Below are positions 1-8,703 of a DNA stretch of 64,000 bases, in pieces. Below the pieces are notes generated by a model. The model worked only from the letters and a program-made list of their open reading frames with translations, was not told where the DNA came from and ran no database searches. Both the position numbers and the translations under genes were made by a program. How positions within the stretch are numbered: position 1 is the stretch's first letter; every line of letters starts with the position of its first letter. Source of the stretch: DATAOG01 sp963798075 (GTDB lineage Bacteria; Pseudomonadota; Alphaproteobacteria; Geminicoccales; Geminicoccaceae); NCBI GenBank assembly GCA_963798075.1, contig CAWCRU010000001.1, positions 124,001-188,000 on the forward strand. Reading direction: 5' to 3'.

Positions 1-167
1 ATCAGCATGCGCAGGACCGTGGTCTTGCCCGAGCCCGAGGGGCCGATGATCGCGACCTTCTCGTTGGCCGCGACATCGAGGTCGAGCTGATCGAGCACCA
101 CGAGGTCGCCGTAGCGCTTGGTCACCTCCCTGAAGCGGACGATGGGCGGTTCTGCGGATGCTTGCAT
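1..167 (-). CDS. ehuA: ABC transporter ATP-binding protein EhuA (partial, runs off the left edge)
   Basis: This is the N-terminal part of a polar amino-acid-type ABC ATPase that would energise ectoine/hydroxyectoine uptake at the inner membrane. About 55 residues are present: an ATG start at 167, the early strand ending in RYGDLVVLD, and a Walker A motif GPSGSGKTT close to the window edge. Everything after Walker A (signature, Walker B, H-loop) lies outside. It starts 2 nt after the stop of the upstream permease, so it is the last visible gene of an ehuB-C-D-A transcript. The family is certain; ectoine as substrate is inferred from the neighbouring eut/doe genes. Confidence 0.85.
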   Translation of the reverse strand, partial: MQASAEPPIVRFREVTKRYGDLVVLDQLDLDVAANEKVAIIGPSGSGKTTVLRML

Positions 168-169
168 GC

Positions 170-829
170 TCAGCCCCTCCGGGTCTTCAACCAGGCCTCG
201 AGCCGGCGCACGCCGGCCGCCGAGATCAGGCTCATGATCAGGAAGAAGACGCCGACCATCGTGATCGGCTCGAGATAGCGGAACGTCTCGGAGCCGATGA
301 TCTTGGCGGTCTGCATCAACTCGACGACCGCGATCGCCGAGAGCAGGGGCGTCTCCTTGAACATGCCGATCAGATAGTTGCCGAGTGCCGGCACGACCGG
401 CGGGATCGCCTGCGGGATGATGACGTCCCAATAGGTGCGCGCCGGGCTCAGGTTGAGCGCGGTCGCGGCTTCCCACTGGCCGCGCGGGATGCCCTCGAGG
501 CCGGCGCGGTAGACCTCCGAGCAGTAGCAGGCATAGTGCAGCCCGAGCGCCAGCACGCCCGCGGTCAGCGCCGGGATCACGACCCCGAAGCGCGGGAACA
601 CGAAATACAAGAAGAAGATCTGGATCAGCACCGGCGTCGAGCGGATGAACTCGATGAAGCTGCCGGTCGCCCCGCTGACCCAGGGGTTGGCCGAGCGGCG
701 CAGCAGCGCCAGCACGAGGCCCAGAACCGCGGCGAGCGCGAAGCCCAGCACGGTCGCCTCGATCGTCACGACCGCGGCGCGCGCGAGCTGCGGCAGGATT
801 GAGAGCGCGAACTGCCAGTCGAACAGCAT
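170..829 (-). CDS. ehuD: Ectoine/hydroxyectoine ABC transporter permease EhuD
   Basis: A His/Glu/Gln/Arg-type ABC permease of 219 aa that forms half of the membrane channel of the ectoine importer. The start MLFDWQFALS is followed by several hydrophobic segments and the EAA-type cytoplasmic loop around EAATALNLSPARTYW, which contacts the ATPase. The ATG at 829 shares its A with the TGA stop of ehuC, indicating translational coupling. A longer reading frame extends upstream but only overlaps ehuC out of phase, so the short start is preferred. Polar amino acids are an alternative substrate; the eutBC/doeB neighbourhood favours ectoine. Confidence 0.85.
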   Translation of the reverse strand: MLFDWQFALSILPQLARAAVVTIEATVLGFALAAVLGLVLALLRRSANPWVSGATGSFIEFIRSTPVLIQIFFLYFVFPRFGVVIPALTAGVLALGLHYACYCSEVYRAGLEGIPRGQWEAATALNLSPARTYWDVIIPQAIPPVVPALGNYLIGMFKETPLLSAIAVVELMQTAKIIGSETFRYLEPITMVGVFFLIMSLISAAGVRRLEAWLKTRRG

Positions 830-1590
830 CAGCGCGCCCCCACGCCGAAGCTCTTGCGGGTGTAGCGCTCCAGCGCGCGCATGAAGAACGTGATGACCAG
901 CGCGATCCCGAGATACATCACCAGCACCAAAAGGAAGATCGTGACCGTGCGCAGGGTCGCCTGGTTGAGCTGGTAGGCCTTGAAGGTCAGATCCGAGACC
1001 GTGATCAGGGAGACGATCGCGGTCGCCTTCAGGAGCTCGATGAAGAGATTGCCCCAGGGCGGGATCATCGCGACCATGGCCTGCGGCAGGATGATCCGGC
1101 GCATGCGGGTGAACGGCGTCATGTTGAGCGCGATCGAGGCCTCGTACTGGCCGCGCGGCACCGCCAGCACGGCGCCGCGCACGACCTCGGCACCGTACGC
1201 CCCGACGTTGAGGCCGAGCGCCAGGATCGCGACCGGGATCGGGTCGAGCGTGATGCCGAAATTGGGCAGCACGTAGAACAGCCAGAACAGCTGGACCAGC
1301 GCCGAGGTGCCGCGAAACAGCTCGATATAGGAGATCGCGAGCCAGCGGACCGGCCGCAGCGGCGACAGCTTGGCGAGCCCGGCGAGCAGACCGCAGACCA
1401 CGGCGAGAGCGCAGGCCGCGACCGTGATCTGGATCGTGACCCAGGCGCCCGCGAGCAGGCCCGGCAGGAACTCGCGGAAGCCCGCGAAGCTCGCCACCAC
1501 GAGCCCGGCCGCGAAGCTGAAGAGGGCGCAGATGAACAGATGGCGATAACCCAGCCATCCCTCCCTGGTCAGCCTCGCCGCCGCGGCCAT
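829..1590 (-). CDS. ehuC: Ectoine/hydroxyectoine ABC transporter permease EhuC
   Basis: The second inner-membrane permease subunit of the importer, 253 aa. It has an N-terminal hydrophobic segment, the typical HisM-like run IQITVAACALAVVCGLLAGL, and an EAA loop around QYEASIALNMTPFTRM preceding the last helices. It starts 64 nt after ehuB and overlaps ehuD by one base (TGATG). Two different permeases beside one binding protein and one ATPase is the normal stoichiometry for this transporter family. Family call is secure; the substrate is inferred from context. Confidence 0.85.
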   Translation of the reverse strand: MAAAARLTREGWLGYRHLFICALFSFAAGLVVASFAGFREFLPGLLAGAWVTIQITVAACALAVVCGLLAGLAKLSPLRPVRWLAISYIELFRGTSALVQLFWLFYVLPNFGITLDPIPVAILALGLNVGAYGAEVVRGAVLAVPRGQYEASIALNMTPFTRMRRIILPQAMVAMIPPWGNLFIELLKATAIVSLITVSDLTFKAYQLNQATLRTVTIFLLVLVMYLGIALVITFFMRALERYTRKSFGVGAR

Positions 1591-1654
1591 GATCCTTGCG
1601 CGAATGCCTTCGGGTAGGGCGCCGGCCCGCGAACGGGCGGCCGGCGCCTGGTGA

Positions 1655-2494
1655 CTACTTGCCCGCGCAGAGCTCTTCGGTCGTCTTCTTCGGCAGCTCG
1701 TCCTTGGTGAAGCCGAACGGCTCGACCAGGGCCAGATGCTCGGGCGTGCCGATGAAGCTTGCCAGCTGCTTGTTGAACTCGGCGAGGAACGCCTTGTCCT
1801 CCGGGCGGAAGGCGAACGCGCCGTGGCCGACGACGCTCTGGCCGGCGACCTCGCCGAACGGCTCGGCGATCTCGACGCCTTGCGCCTCGCCGGCGAGCCG
1901 GCGGATCGACAGGCTCGTCAGCGCGAAGGCATCGGCCCGTCCGGCCTGCACGGCCGCGGTCCCGGCGGCGGTGTCGGGGACCACCATGACCCGATCGTCG
2001 GGGACGCCGGCATCGCGCGCATAAGTCCGCTCGATCGCGCCGGCCATGACCGCGACGCTGGCGTCCGGATTGTCCTTCACGTCGCCATAGTCGTCCAGCT
2101 TCTTGGGATTGCCCTCCTTGACCAGGAACGCCTGGCCGATGCCGTAGGTGGGCTCCGAGAACGCGACCTGCTCGCAGCGCGGCGGGGTCACGAACATGCC
2201 GGCCGCGACCATGTCGAAGCGGCCGGCCTTGAGGCCCGGGATCAGTGAGCCGAACTCGGTGATCACGGCCTCGACGTCCTTGATCCCCATCTTGCCCAGG
2301 ATGTACTTGGCGATCTCGGGCGCCTCGCCGGTCAGCTTGCCGTCGGGCGTCTGATAGCCGTAGGGCGCCTCGTTGGCGATCCCGACCGTGATCTTGCCGG
2401 ACGACTTGGCGTCATCCAAGAGATCGGCCCGGGCGCCGGTGCCGGCGAGCGCGAGCGCGGCGAGACCGAGAAGCCAGCCAGAAGTAGGTCGCAT
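1655..2494 (-). CDS. ehuB: Ectoine/hydroxyectoine-binding periplasmic protein EhuB
   Basis: Periplasmic solute-binding protein of the bacterial SBP family 3, 279 aa. A Sec signal peptide covers about residues 1-23 (cleavage near GARAD). The mature part begins with the family strand KITVGIANEAPYGYQ, where the aromatic residues would line the ectoine pocket, and has the GRFDMVAAGMFVTPPR segment typical of EhuB. It heads the ehuB-C-D-A transcript and is divergent from the DUF4168 gene, with 239 bp between them. The similarity to EhuB is recognised from recall of the family; ectoine specificity would be confirmed by the aromatic cage. Confidence 0.85.
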   Translation of the reverse strand: MRPTSGWLLGLAALALAGTGARADLLDDAKSSGKITVGIANEAPYGYQTPDGKLTGEAPEIAKYILGKMGIKDVEAVITEFGSLIPGLKAGRFDMVAAGMFVTPPRCEQVAFSEPTYGIGQAFLVKEGNPKKLDDYGDVKDNPDASVAVMAGAIERTYARDAGVPDDRVMVVPDTAAGTAAVQAGRADAFALTSLSIRRLAGEAQGVEIAEPFGEVAGQSVVGHGAFAFRPEDKAFLAEFNKQLASFIGTPEHLALVEPFGFTKDELPKKTTEELCAGK

Positions 2495-2733
2495 GGTGCT
2501 CTCCCTGATTGGTTGGTTGCAACGGCGCCGGTGGCCCCGCCTTGAGCGCCAGCCTAGAGCCCCATGCCGCCCGGATCAAGGCAGGCCCCATGAATTGCTG
2601 CCTCCGGCCCCGGTCGTCGCTGCCCGTCCTGGCGAAAAATCCCCGGCCGGCTCAATCGCGCATGGAATAGATCGGCCGCTCGCCACGTTGGCGGATTGAT
2701 CTCGAATTCCCTCCGTCCGGAAAGGATCTCCCC
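2495..2733. promoter_or_regulatory. Divergent intergenic region between ehuB and the DUF4168 gene
   Basis: This stretch holds the translation starts of two diverging genes and must contain the promoters of both. It includes a short lower-GC segment near 2640-2720, just before the plus-strand gene. I see no convincing palindrome or riboswitch in it. An EutR/EnuR-type regulator gene is not visible nearby, so the ectoine regulator is probably encoded outside the window. Confidence 0.35.
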
Positions 2734-3108
2734 GTGACTTCCATCCTACGGCGCACCATCGGCGCCATGATCTTGGCCTCGTCGCTCGTCTTGTTGCCGA
2801 CCGGGGCGCCACGGGCAGACGAGCCCTATGACCAAGCCAAGCTGGAATCGTTCGTGACCGCAGCGCTCGCGGTCAACCAGCTGGTCGAGGAGTGGACGCC
2901 GCGTATCCAGGGCGCGCAGAACGAGACCGAGGCCGCCCAGCTGCGCGAGCAGGCCAACGGCGAGCTGGTCGCCGCCATTCAGCAGTCGAACGGCATCTCG
3001 GTCGACGAGTACCGCCAGATCAGCGAGGCGGCGCAGAACGATCCCGCTCTGATGACCCGGATCACGGAGATCTTCGACAACATGCACCCGCAGACCCAGC
3101 CCCAGTAG
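2734..3108 (+). CDS. DUF4168 domain secreted protein
   Basis: A 124-aa exported protein. A hydrophobic signal segment (about residues 7-28, ending APRADEP) precedes a DUF4168 domain with the pattern KLESFVTAALAVNQL at the start and the C-terminal phrase LMTRITEIFDNM. DUF4168 proteins are small, probably periplasmic helical proteins of unknown function, common in alphaproteobacteria and cyanobacteria. The gene sits alone on the plus strand between ehuB and eutC, splitting the ectoine cluster into uptake and catabolic halves. No function can be assigned from the sequence. Confidence 0.8.
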   Translation: MTSILRRTIGAMILASSLVLLPTGAPRADEPYDQAKLESFVTAALAVNQLVEEWTPRIQGAQNETEAAQLREQANGELVAAIQQSNGISVDEYRQISEAAQNDPALMTRITEIFDNMHPQTQPQ

Positions 3109-3142
3109 CGTCCGAAGGCCAAGCCGTCGGCGCCGGGCGCAC

Positions 3143-4124
3143 TCAGTTGGCGATCATCGCCCCGAGACCGGCAGCCACCGCCTTGCGATAGGCGAGCAGC
3201 GCGACCGCGGTGTCCTGGACGCCGGTGCCGGTGAGATCGCAGACGGTGATCTCATCGCCACTCTGTCGTCCGGGCTGGCGGCCGGCGGTGATCTCGCCGA
3301 GCTCGGTCACCGCGAGATCCGCGTGCTGGCCGAGCCCATGATGCAGCTCGCCGTAGAGGGCGCACTGGGCCCGGCTGTCGCAGACGAGGCGATCGGCGTA
3401 CGCCAGGACCCCCGGGTGGAGCTCATTCTTGTCCGGCGCGTCGGCGCCGATGGCGGTCACGTGCAGACCGGGATGCAGCCAGTCCGCGACCACCAGCGGC
3501 GAGCGCGCCGACGTCGCCGTCACCACGACATCCGCCTCCAGGACCAGCCGCTCCGGGCTCGCGACCGGTACCACGTCGAAGCCCAGCCGCTCGGCCATCG
3601 CCTCGGCATAGGCCTCGGCCTTAGCCTGGTCGCGGGCCCACACCAGGACCCGGCCGATCGGCCGGACCAGCGTCAGCGCCTCGATCTGCAGGCGCGCCTG
3701 CGTGCCGGCGCCGAGCACGCCAGCGACCCTAGCATTGGCGTGCGCCAGATGGCGGGCGGCGACGGCGCCGGCAGCCGCGGTCCGCAGATCGGTCAGGTAG
3801 CCGTTGTCCAGAAGCAGCGCCTCGAGACGGCCTGTCTCGGCGGAGAGCAGCATCATGAGGCCGGACAGGCTCGGCAGGCCGCGCTTGGGGTTGGCGAAGA
3901 AGCCCGGGCTGACCTTGATGGCGAAGCTCGGCAGCTCCGGCAGCCAGGCGGTCTTGACGTCGACCTCGCCGCTCACGTCCGGCAGCGCCATGTGGAGGAT
4001 CGGCGGCATCACGACGCGGCCGGACGCCAGTGCCGTGAACGCGTCCTGCGATCGCATCGACCAGCTCGAGGTCGAGGCGCACAGATTGGCGAAGCTCGGC
4101 TTCGGTCAGGATCCTGATCGCCAC
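3143..4124 (-). CDS. eutC: Ectoine utilisation protein EutC, ornithine cyclodeaminase-like (frame broken near 4050)
   Basis: A member of the ornithine cyclodeaminase/mu-crystallin family used in ectoine catabolism. Reading from a GTG at 4124 gives AIRILTEAELRQSVRLDLEL followed by VDAI; the continuation DAFTALASGRVVMPP lies in the next frame. Removing one C near 4048-4051 would give VDAIEDAFTALASG, exactly what the family predicts. The downstream body has the Rossmann motif GVLGAGTQARLQIEAL and the end EITVCDLTGTGVQDT. Overall length is 3n+1. It starts 11 nt after eutB. Either a recent frameshift or a base-calling error; the rest of the gene looks under selection. Confidence 0.75.
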
Positions 4125-4135
4125 GCGCGCCGACC

Positions 4136-5106
4136 TCAATCTGCCGCGGTCACAAGCTCGGTGAACCGCCCCATGTCGACGTTGCCGCCGCTCAGGAGCA
4201 CGACGAGGTCTTGCCCGCGGAGGTGGTCTTGCCCGCGAGCAGGGCTGCGACCCCGACCGCGGCACCGCCCTCGACGATCTGCCGCTCCTGCCAGTAGCAA
4301 TGGCGCATCGCAGCCGCGATCTCGGCCTCGCTGACGAGCACCGTCTCGTCGACCAGACGCCGCACCAGCGCGAAGGTGTAGCGGTTGTCGAGGCCGATGC
4401 CGCCGCCTAGGGAATCGGCGAGGCTCGCCTCCTCCTCGACCGCGACCGGCCGCCCGGCGGCGAGGCTCAGGGCCATCGCGGGCCCCCGCTCCATCGAGAC
4501 GCCGATCACCCGGATCGCCGGATCGGCGCACTTCAGCGCGAGCGCGATGCCGCCGATCAGCCCGCCGCCCGAGAGCGGCACCAGCACACAGTCGAGCGTC
4601 GGCAGGTCCTCGAGCAGCTCGAGCCCGATCGTGCCTTGGCCGGCGATCACGAAGGGATCGTCGAAGGGCGAGACGAAGGTCAGGCCGCGCTCGGCGGCGA
4701 GCTCCCTGGCGACGACCTCGGCCTCGTCCTGGTTGCGCCCGACGATCTGGACCTTTGCGCCCAGCGCCTGCACCGCCAGGACCTTGTTCTGCGGCACCAG
4801 CGGCGACATGCAGACGATCGCGGAGATGCCCTGAACGCGCGCCGCATGCGCGACCGCGCGGGCATGATTGCCGGTCGAGACCGCGACCACGCCGCGCTCG
4901 CGCTCGCGCTCGCTCAGCTGCAAGAGCCGGTTGGTGGCACCCCGCAGCTTGAAGGCGCCCGTCCGCTGCTGGGTCTCGAGCTTGAGGTGGACGTTGCGGC
5001 CGAGGTGCCGGCTCAGCGCCTCGGAGCGGACCAGCGGCGTCCGCCGGATGAAGGGGGCGATCGCCTGGCGCGCCCGCCAGATCGCCGCTTGTGTGATCGC
5101 CGCCAT
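4136..5106 (-). CDS. eutB: Ectoine utilisation protein EutB, threonine dehydratase-like PLP enzyme (frame broken near the C-terminus)
   Basis: A fold-type II PLP enzyme, proposed to act on hydroxyectoine-derived intermediates. The PLP lysine is visible in RTGAFKLRGATN (about K53) and the phosphate-binding glycine loop in PLSGGGLIGG. The expected ending, DLVVLLSGGNVDMGRFTELV, lies in a different frame from the body, with the switch near 4210-4225. A 12-nt sequence GCGGGCAAGACC occurs twice there with a 6-nt spacer. Restoring one G (AAG GAC) would repair the frame. Its start codon overlaps the doeB stop (TGATG), so the two are coupled. Confidence 0.8.
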
Positions 5107-6146
5107 CAGCGGGCTCCGTAGTCGGTCGCGAGCACGGCCAGGCAGTCGCCGGGCTTGATCAGGCCGGGCGCGTGGCGGCCGATCAGCATGCCCGTCCGGG
5201 CCGCCGTGTAGACGGCGGGCGCCTGCGCCGGCTTCTCGATGGCGTGGATCTGCGCGATCGGCTGGCCGGCTTCCACCTCGGCGCCGAGATCGACCAGCAG
5301 CTCGAGCATCCCGCGATCGTCGGCGATCACGAACCATGAGGCATCGGGGCTGTGCATCAGGCGGGTCGGGCCGGCCTCCACGCGCCCCTCGATGAGGCCG
5401 AAATGGCGGAGCAGGTTCTGGATGCCGCGCTCGGCGACCCGCACGGTCGCCGCGGTCGCGGTGCCGCCGCCGCCGAGTTCGGTGAACAGGAACGGCTTGC
5501 CCAGCTCCTCGACCGCGGTATCCAGCATGCCGGCCACATCGAACTCCCGGATCACGAGGCTGAGCGGGGCGGCGAACGCCAGCAGCGCCGCCTGGGTCGC
5601 CGCCATCTGCGCCGGGTCGGGCAAGAGATGCATGCCGCAGAACGGCACGAAGTTGAGCGTCCTGCCGCCGGAATGAAGGTCGATCACGGCATCGCACAGC
5701 GGCAAAAGCCGGCGCCGGACATAGTCCGCGATCATCAGGGTCGGCGTGCCGCGCGGGTCGCCCGGGAACGCCCGGTTCATGTTGACCTGGTCGATCGGCG
5801 AGACCCGGGTCCCCGCCAGCACGGCCGGCAGGTTGAGCGCCGGCAGCAGGATCAGGCGGCCGCGGATCGCCGAGGGCTCGAGGCTCCGGGCGAGCTTCAT
5901 GAGCGCGATCGGGCCCTCGTACTCGTCGCCGTGGTTGCCGCCGGTGAACAGCAGCGTCGGACCACGCCCCTGCCTGATCACGATCATCGGCACGCGGAGC
6001 GCGCCCCAGGCCGACTCGTTCGACGAGTGGGGCACATCGAAAGTGCCGAACTGCTTGCCGTCGGCCTCGAGATCGAGCCGCGTCGTGATCCGGAAAGGCT
6101 CGCTCAAGCGCCCCTCGCCGATTGGGTATGGACCTCGGGCCATCAT
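5106..6146 (-). CDS. doeB: N-acetyl-L-2,4-diaminobutyrate deacetylase DoeB (succinylglutamate desuccinylase/AstE family)
   Basis: A zinc hydrolase of 346 aa that removes the acetyl group from N-alpha-acetyl-diaminobutyrate, the product of ectoine ring opening. The zinc-binding motif GGNHGDE (residues about 69-75, ligands H72 and E75) and the second-site DLHSGG (H158) are intact. The C-terminal part resembles the biotinyl-like domain found in this subfamily (AEVEAGQPIAQIHAIE). It is the first gene of the doeB-eutB-eutC transcript and is divergent from the LysE gene. The DoeB/EutE names are used for the same family; eutBC next door supports the ectoine role. Confidence 0.85.
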   Translation of the reverse strand: MMARGPYPIGEGRLSEPFRITTRLDLEADGKQFGTFDVPHSSNESAWGALRVPMIVIRQGRGPTLLFTGGNHGDEYEGPIALMKLARSLEPSAIRGRLILLPALNLPAVLAGTRVSPIDQVNMNRAFPGDPRGTPTLMIADYVRRRLLPLCDAVIDLHSGGRTLNFVPFCGMHLLPDPAQMAATQAALLAFAAPLSLVIREFDVAGMLDTAVEELGKPFLFTELGGGGTATAATVRVAERGIQNLLRHFGLIEGRVEAGPTRLMHSPDASWFVIADDRGMLELLVDLGAEVEAGQPIAQIHAIEKPAQAPAVYTAARTGMLIGRHAPGLIKPGDCLAVLATDYGAR

Positions 6147-6211
6147 CTGGCAAACTGGCCCGCTTGTCGACCGGCCGCGGGGCCGGGGCCGGCGAGGGGA
6201 GGGCAGGCCGC

Positions 6212-6823
6212 TTGAATGTCGATCTCTATCTGGCGTTCGTGCTGGCGACCACGGTCATGATCCTGCTGCCGGGGCCGAGCGTGATGCTGACCGTGTCCCA
6301 CAGCCTTGCCTTCGGGGCCGGGCGGGCGCTGCTCACGGTGACCGGCGCGGTGCTCGGGGTCGCCGTGCAGCTGACCCTCACCATCATCGGGATGACCTCG
6401 CTGATGCTGCTTGCGGCCGACGGCTTCGAGGTCCTGCGCTGGGCGGGCGTCGCCTATCTGGTCTGGCTCGGCATCCGCCAGTGGCGGGCGCCAGCGGAGC
6501 CGCCCGGCACCCGGATCTGCGACGGCAGAAGACTGCTCGCCCAGGGCTTCCTCGTCACGATCGCCAATCCCAAGAGCCTGATCTTCCTCGCCGCGTTCTT
6601 CCCGCAGTTCATCGATCCCGGCCGGCCGCTCGGGCCGCAGCTCGTGATCATGGGGGCGAGCTTCCTCGTGATCGGCTTCACCTTCACAGCCCTTTGGGCG
6701 GTCGCCGCCGGCTGGACGCGCGACTGGTTCCAGAGCCGGCGCCGGCTCATGCTGCGCAATCGGATCGCGGCCTCGCTCCTGATCGGCGCCGGGATCGGGC
6801 TCGCCATGGTGCGCCGGACGTAG
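6212..6823 (+). CDS. LysE/RhtB-family amino-acid exporter
   Basis: An inner-membrane exporter of about 203 aa. It carries the family N-terminus with ILLPGPSVMLTVSHS, several hydrophobic helices and the conserved middle motif FLVTIANPKSLIFLAAFFPQF. I chose the TTG at 6212, preceded by a GGGGAGGG purine run, because the next in-frame ATG upstream overlaps the divergent doeB gene. It ends 11 nt before the next plus-strand gene, so the two probably form an operon. The substrate is unknown; export of excess amino acids released during compatible-solute breakdown is only a guess. Confidence 0.8.
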   Translation: MNVDLYLAFVLATTVMILLPGPSVMLTVSHSLAFGAGRALLTVTGAVLGVAVQLTLTIIGMTSLMLLAADGFEVLRWAGVAYLVWLGIRQWRAPAEPPGTRICDGRRLLAQGFLVTIANPKSLIFLAAFFPQFIDPGRPLGPQLVIMGASFLVIGFTFTALWAVAAGWTRDWFQSRRRLMLRNRIAASLLIGAGIGLAMVRRT

Positions 6824-6834
6824 GGGAGACGCCC

Positions 6835-7719
6835 ATGCCGATCTCGACGGTCGCGATCATGGCGCCGGGCGACATGGGCCACAGCGTCGGCGCGGTGCTC
6901 AAGGCCAAGGGCCTGCGGGTCGTGACCTGCCTTGCGGGGCGCAGCGCTCGCACCCGCGCGCTCGCGGCCAAGGCAGGCATCGAAGATCTCGGCGACGATG
7001 CCGCGCTCCTGCGCGCGGCCGACGCGCTGCTCTCGATCCTGGTGCCGGCGCAGGCGGAGGCGCTGGCGCAGCGGATCGCGGCGGCGACGCGCGCGACCGG
7101 CAGCGATCTGCTCTACGTCGACTGCAACGCGGTCGCGCCCGAGACCGCGCGCCGGATCGGCGGGGTCGTCGAGGAAGCCGGCGCCCGCTTCGTCGACGCC
7201 GGCATCATCGGCCCCCCACCCAAGCCGGACGCCGGCGGCACCCGCATCTACGCCTCGGGGGCCGCGAGCGGCGAATTCGCGCAGCTTCGCGACTACGGCC
7301 TGGACGTGCGGGTCGTGAGCGGGCGGGCAGGCGACGCGTCTGCGGTCAAGATGTGCTACGCGGCGCTGACCAAGGGCACGACCGCGATCATGACCGAGCT
7401 CAAGATCGCGGCCGAGCGCCTGGGCGTGAGCGATGCGCTGGCTGCGGAGCTGGCCTTGAGCCAGGCGGCCATGCTCGAGCGCATGCAGCAAAGCGTGCCG
7501 GCCATGGTGCCGAAGGCGCATCGCTGGGTCGGCGAGATGGAGGAGATCGCCAAGACCTTCGAGGACGCCGGCCTGACGCCGCTCACCTTCGAGGGTGCTG
7601 CCGCGCTCTACGCCTTCGTCGCCGCCACGGCGCTCGGGCGGACCTCGCCGGAGCAATGGGCGAGCACCCGCCCGTCGCTCGATCAGGTGATCGCCGACCT
7701 CGCCGCGAGCCGGTCCTAG
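6835..7719 (+). CDS. NAD(P)-dependent oxidoreductase, DUF1932 / 6-phosphogluconate-dehydrogenase-like
   Basis: A soluble dehydrogenase of 294 aa of the 3-hydroxyisobutyrate-dehydrogenase superfamily. The N-terminal Rossmann glycine pattern is APGDMGHSVG, followed by a second conserved strand with VDCNAVAP. The C-terminal half (KMCYAALTKGTTAIMTELKI) corresponds to DUF1932, with the conserved helix carrying the catalytic lysine. An ATG preceded by GGGGAG at suitable distance supports the start. It lies directly behind the LysE gene and runs 4 nt into the oppositely oriented sulfurtransferase. The substrate cannot be told from the sequence. Confidence 0.75.
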   Translation: MPISTVAIMAPGDMGHSVGAVLKAKGLRVVTCLAGRSARTRALAAKAGIEDLGDDAALLRAADALLSILVPAQAEALAQRIAAATRATGSDLLYVDCNAVAPETARRIGGVVEEAGARFVDAGIIGPPPKPDAGGTRIYASGAASGEFAQLRDYGLDVRVVSGRAGDASAVKMCYAALTKGTTAIMTELKIAAERLGVSDALAAELALSQAAMLERMQQSVPAMVPKAHRWVGEMEEIAKTFEDAGLTPLTFEGAAALYAFVAATALGRTSPEQWASTRPSLDQVIADLAASRS

Positions 7720-8598
7720 CCGCGCTCGATCGGCAGGCTCGGGTCGCGCGCCCACTCGGCCATCGAGGCATCATAGAGGGCGAGGTTGGCATAGCCCAGG
7801 CGGTGCAGCAGAAAGAGGCCCATCGTCGCCGAGATGCCGCCGCCACAATAGCAGACGATCCGTTCGGCCGCAGGGGCGCCGATCGCTTCGATCTGCCGCG
7901 CTGCCTCCTCGAGCGGGATGAAGCGATGGCTGAGCTGCATCGGTCAGCCCGGGCCAGGGCAGATTGACGCTGCCCGGAATCCGGCCCGGACGGCCGTAGC
8001 GGGACGGCTCCTCGCCCTTGAAGTCGGCCTCGCTCAGCGTATTGATCAGGCGGACGCGAGGCTGATCGAGGGCGGCCAGCACCGCGGCCCGATCGACGAC
8101 CAGCTCAGGGCGCGGGCGCGGGCTGAAGGTCGCGGGCGGATAGGTGCAGGGCTCGGTTGTGACCGGGCGGCCTTCGGCCAGCCACTTCTCGAACCCGCCA
8201 TCGAGCACGGCGGCGCCATCGAAGCCCATGGCGCGCAGCATCCACCAGACCCGGGTCGCCCACATCGCGCGCCCGCGGCTGTAGAGCACGACCCGGGTGC
8301 CCGGGCCGACGCCGTGGCGGGACATCACCGCCGCGAACTCCGCCGGCGGCAACATCATGAAGCTGACCGCCGCGTCCTTGCGCGACAGCTCGCCCGGAAG
8401 GTCGAGGAAGCCGGCTCCCGGGATGTGGCCCCGGTCATAGTCCGCGCGGCCGGCTTCGGGATGGTAGGGCACGCCCTCCTCGGGCGCCGCCTGCCGGAGG
8501 TGGGTCGTGCACTCGAGGATCCGCAGCTCCGGATCATCGAGATGGGCCGCCAGCCAGTCCGTCTGCACCAGGCAGTCGGGATCGTGGTCGAGCGCCAT
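7716..8598 (-). CDS. Thiosulfate/3-mercaptopyruvate sulfurtransferase, tandem rhodanese (frame broken near 7940)
   Basis: A two-domain rhodanese that transfers sulfane sulfur to thiophilic acceptors. The N-terminal domain reads VQTDWLAAHLDDPELRILEC and contains the motif HIPGAGFLDL. The second domain holds the active-site loop CYCGGGISA with the catalytic cysteine. The two halves are in different frames: the body ends ...VNLPWPGLTD near 7945 and the active-site part resumes as QLSHRFIPLEEAA. The total span is 3n+1, so one extra base near 7940 explains the break. If the break is real, the catalytic cysteine would be lost and the enzyme dead. Confidence 0.75.
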
Positions 8599-8703
8599 GG
8601 CCTGGCCTTCCTTCCGCTGGCGCCGCCGCACTGGCCTTGCACGGCCAGGGGTTTGGCTGCGACAATGCTTGAGACGAAGAACGAGGAGTGTACGGGCAAG
8701 CGC

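Noticed and set aside
158..1617. Long plus-strand reading frames over the ehu permease genes
   Set aside because: Rich in Arg, Asp and His with no family resemblance; antisense shadows of ehuD and ehuC in high-GC DNA.
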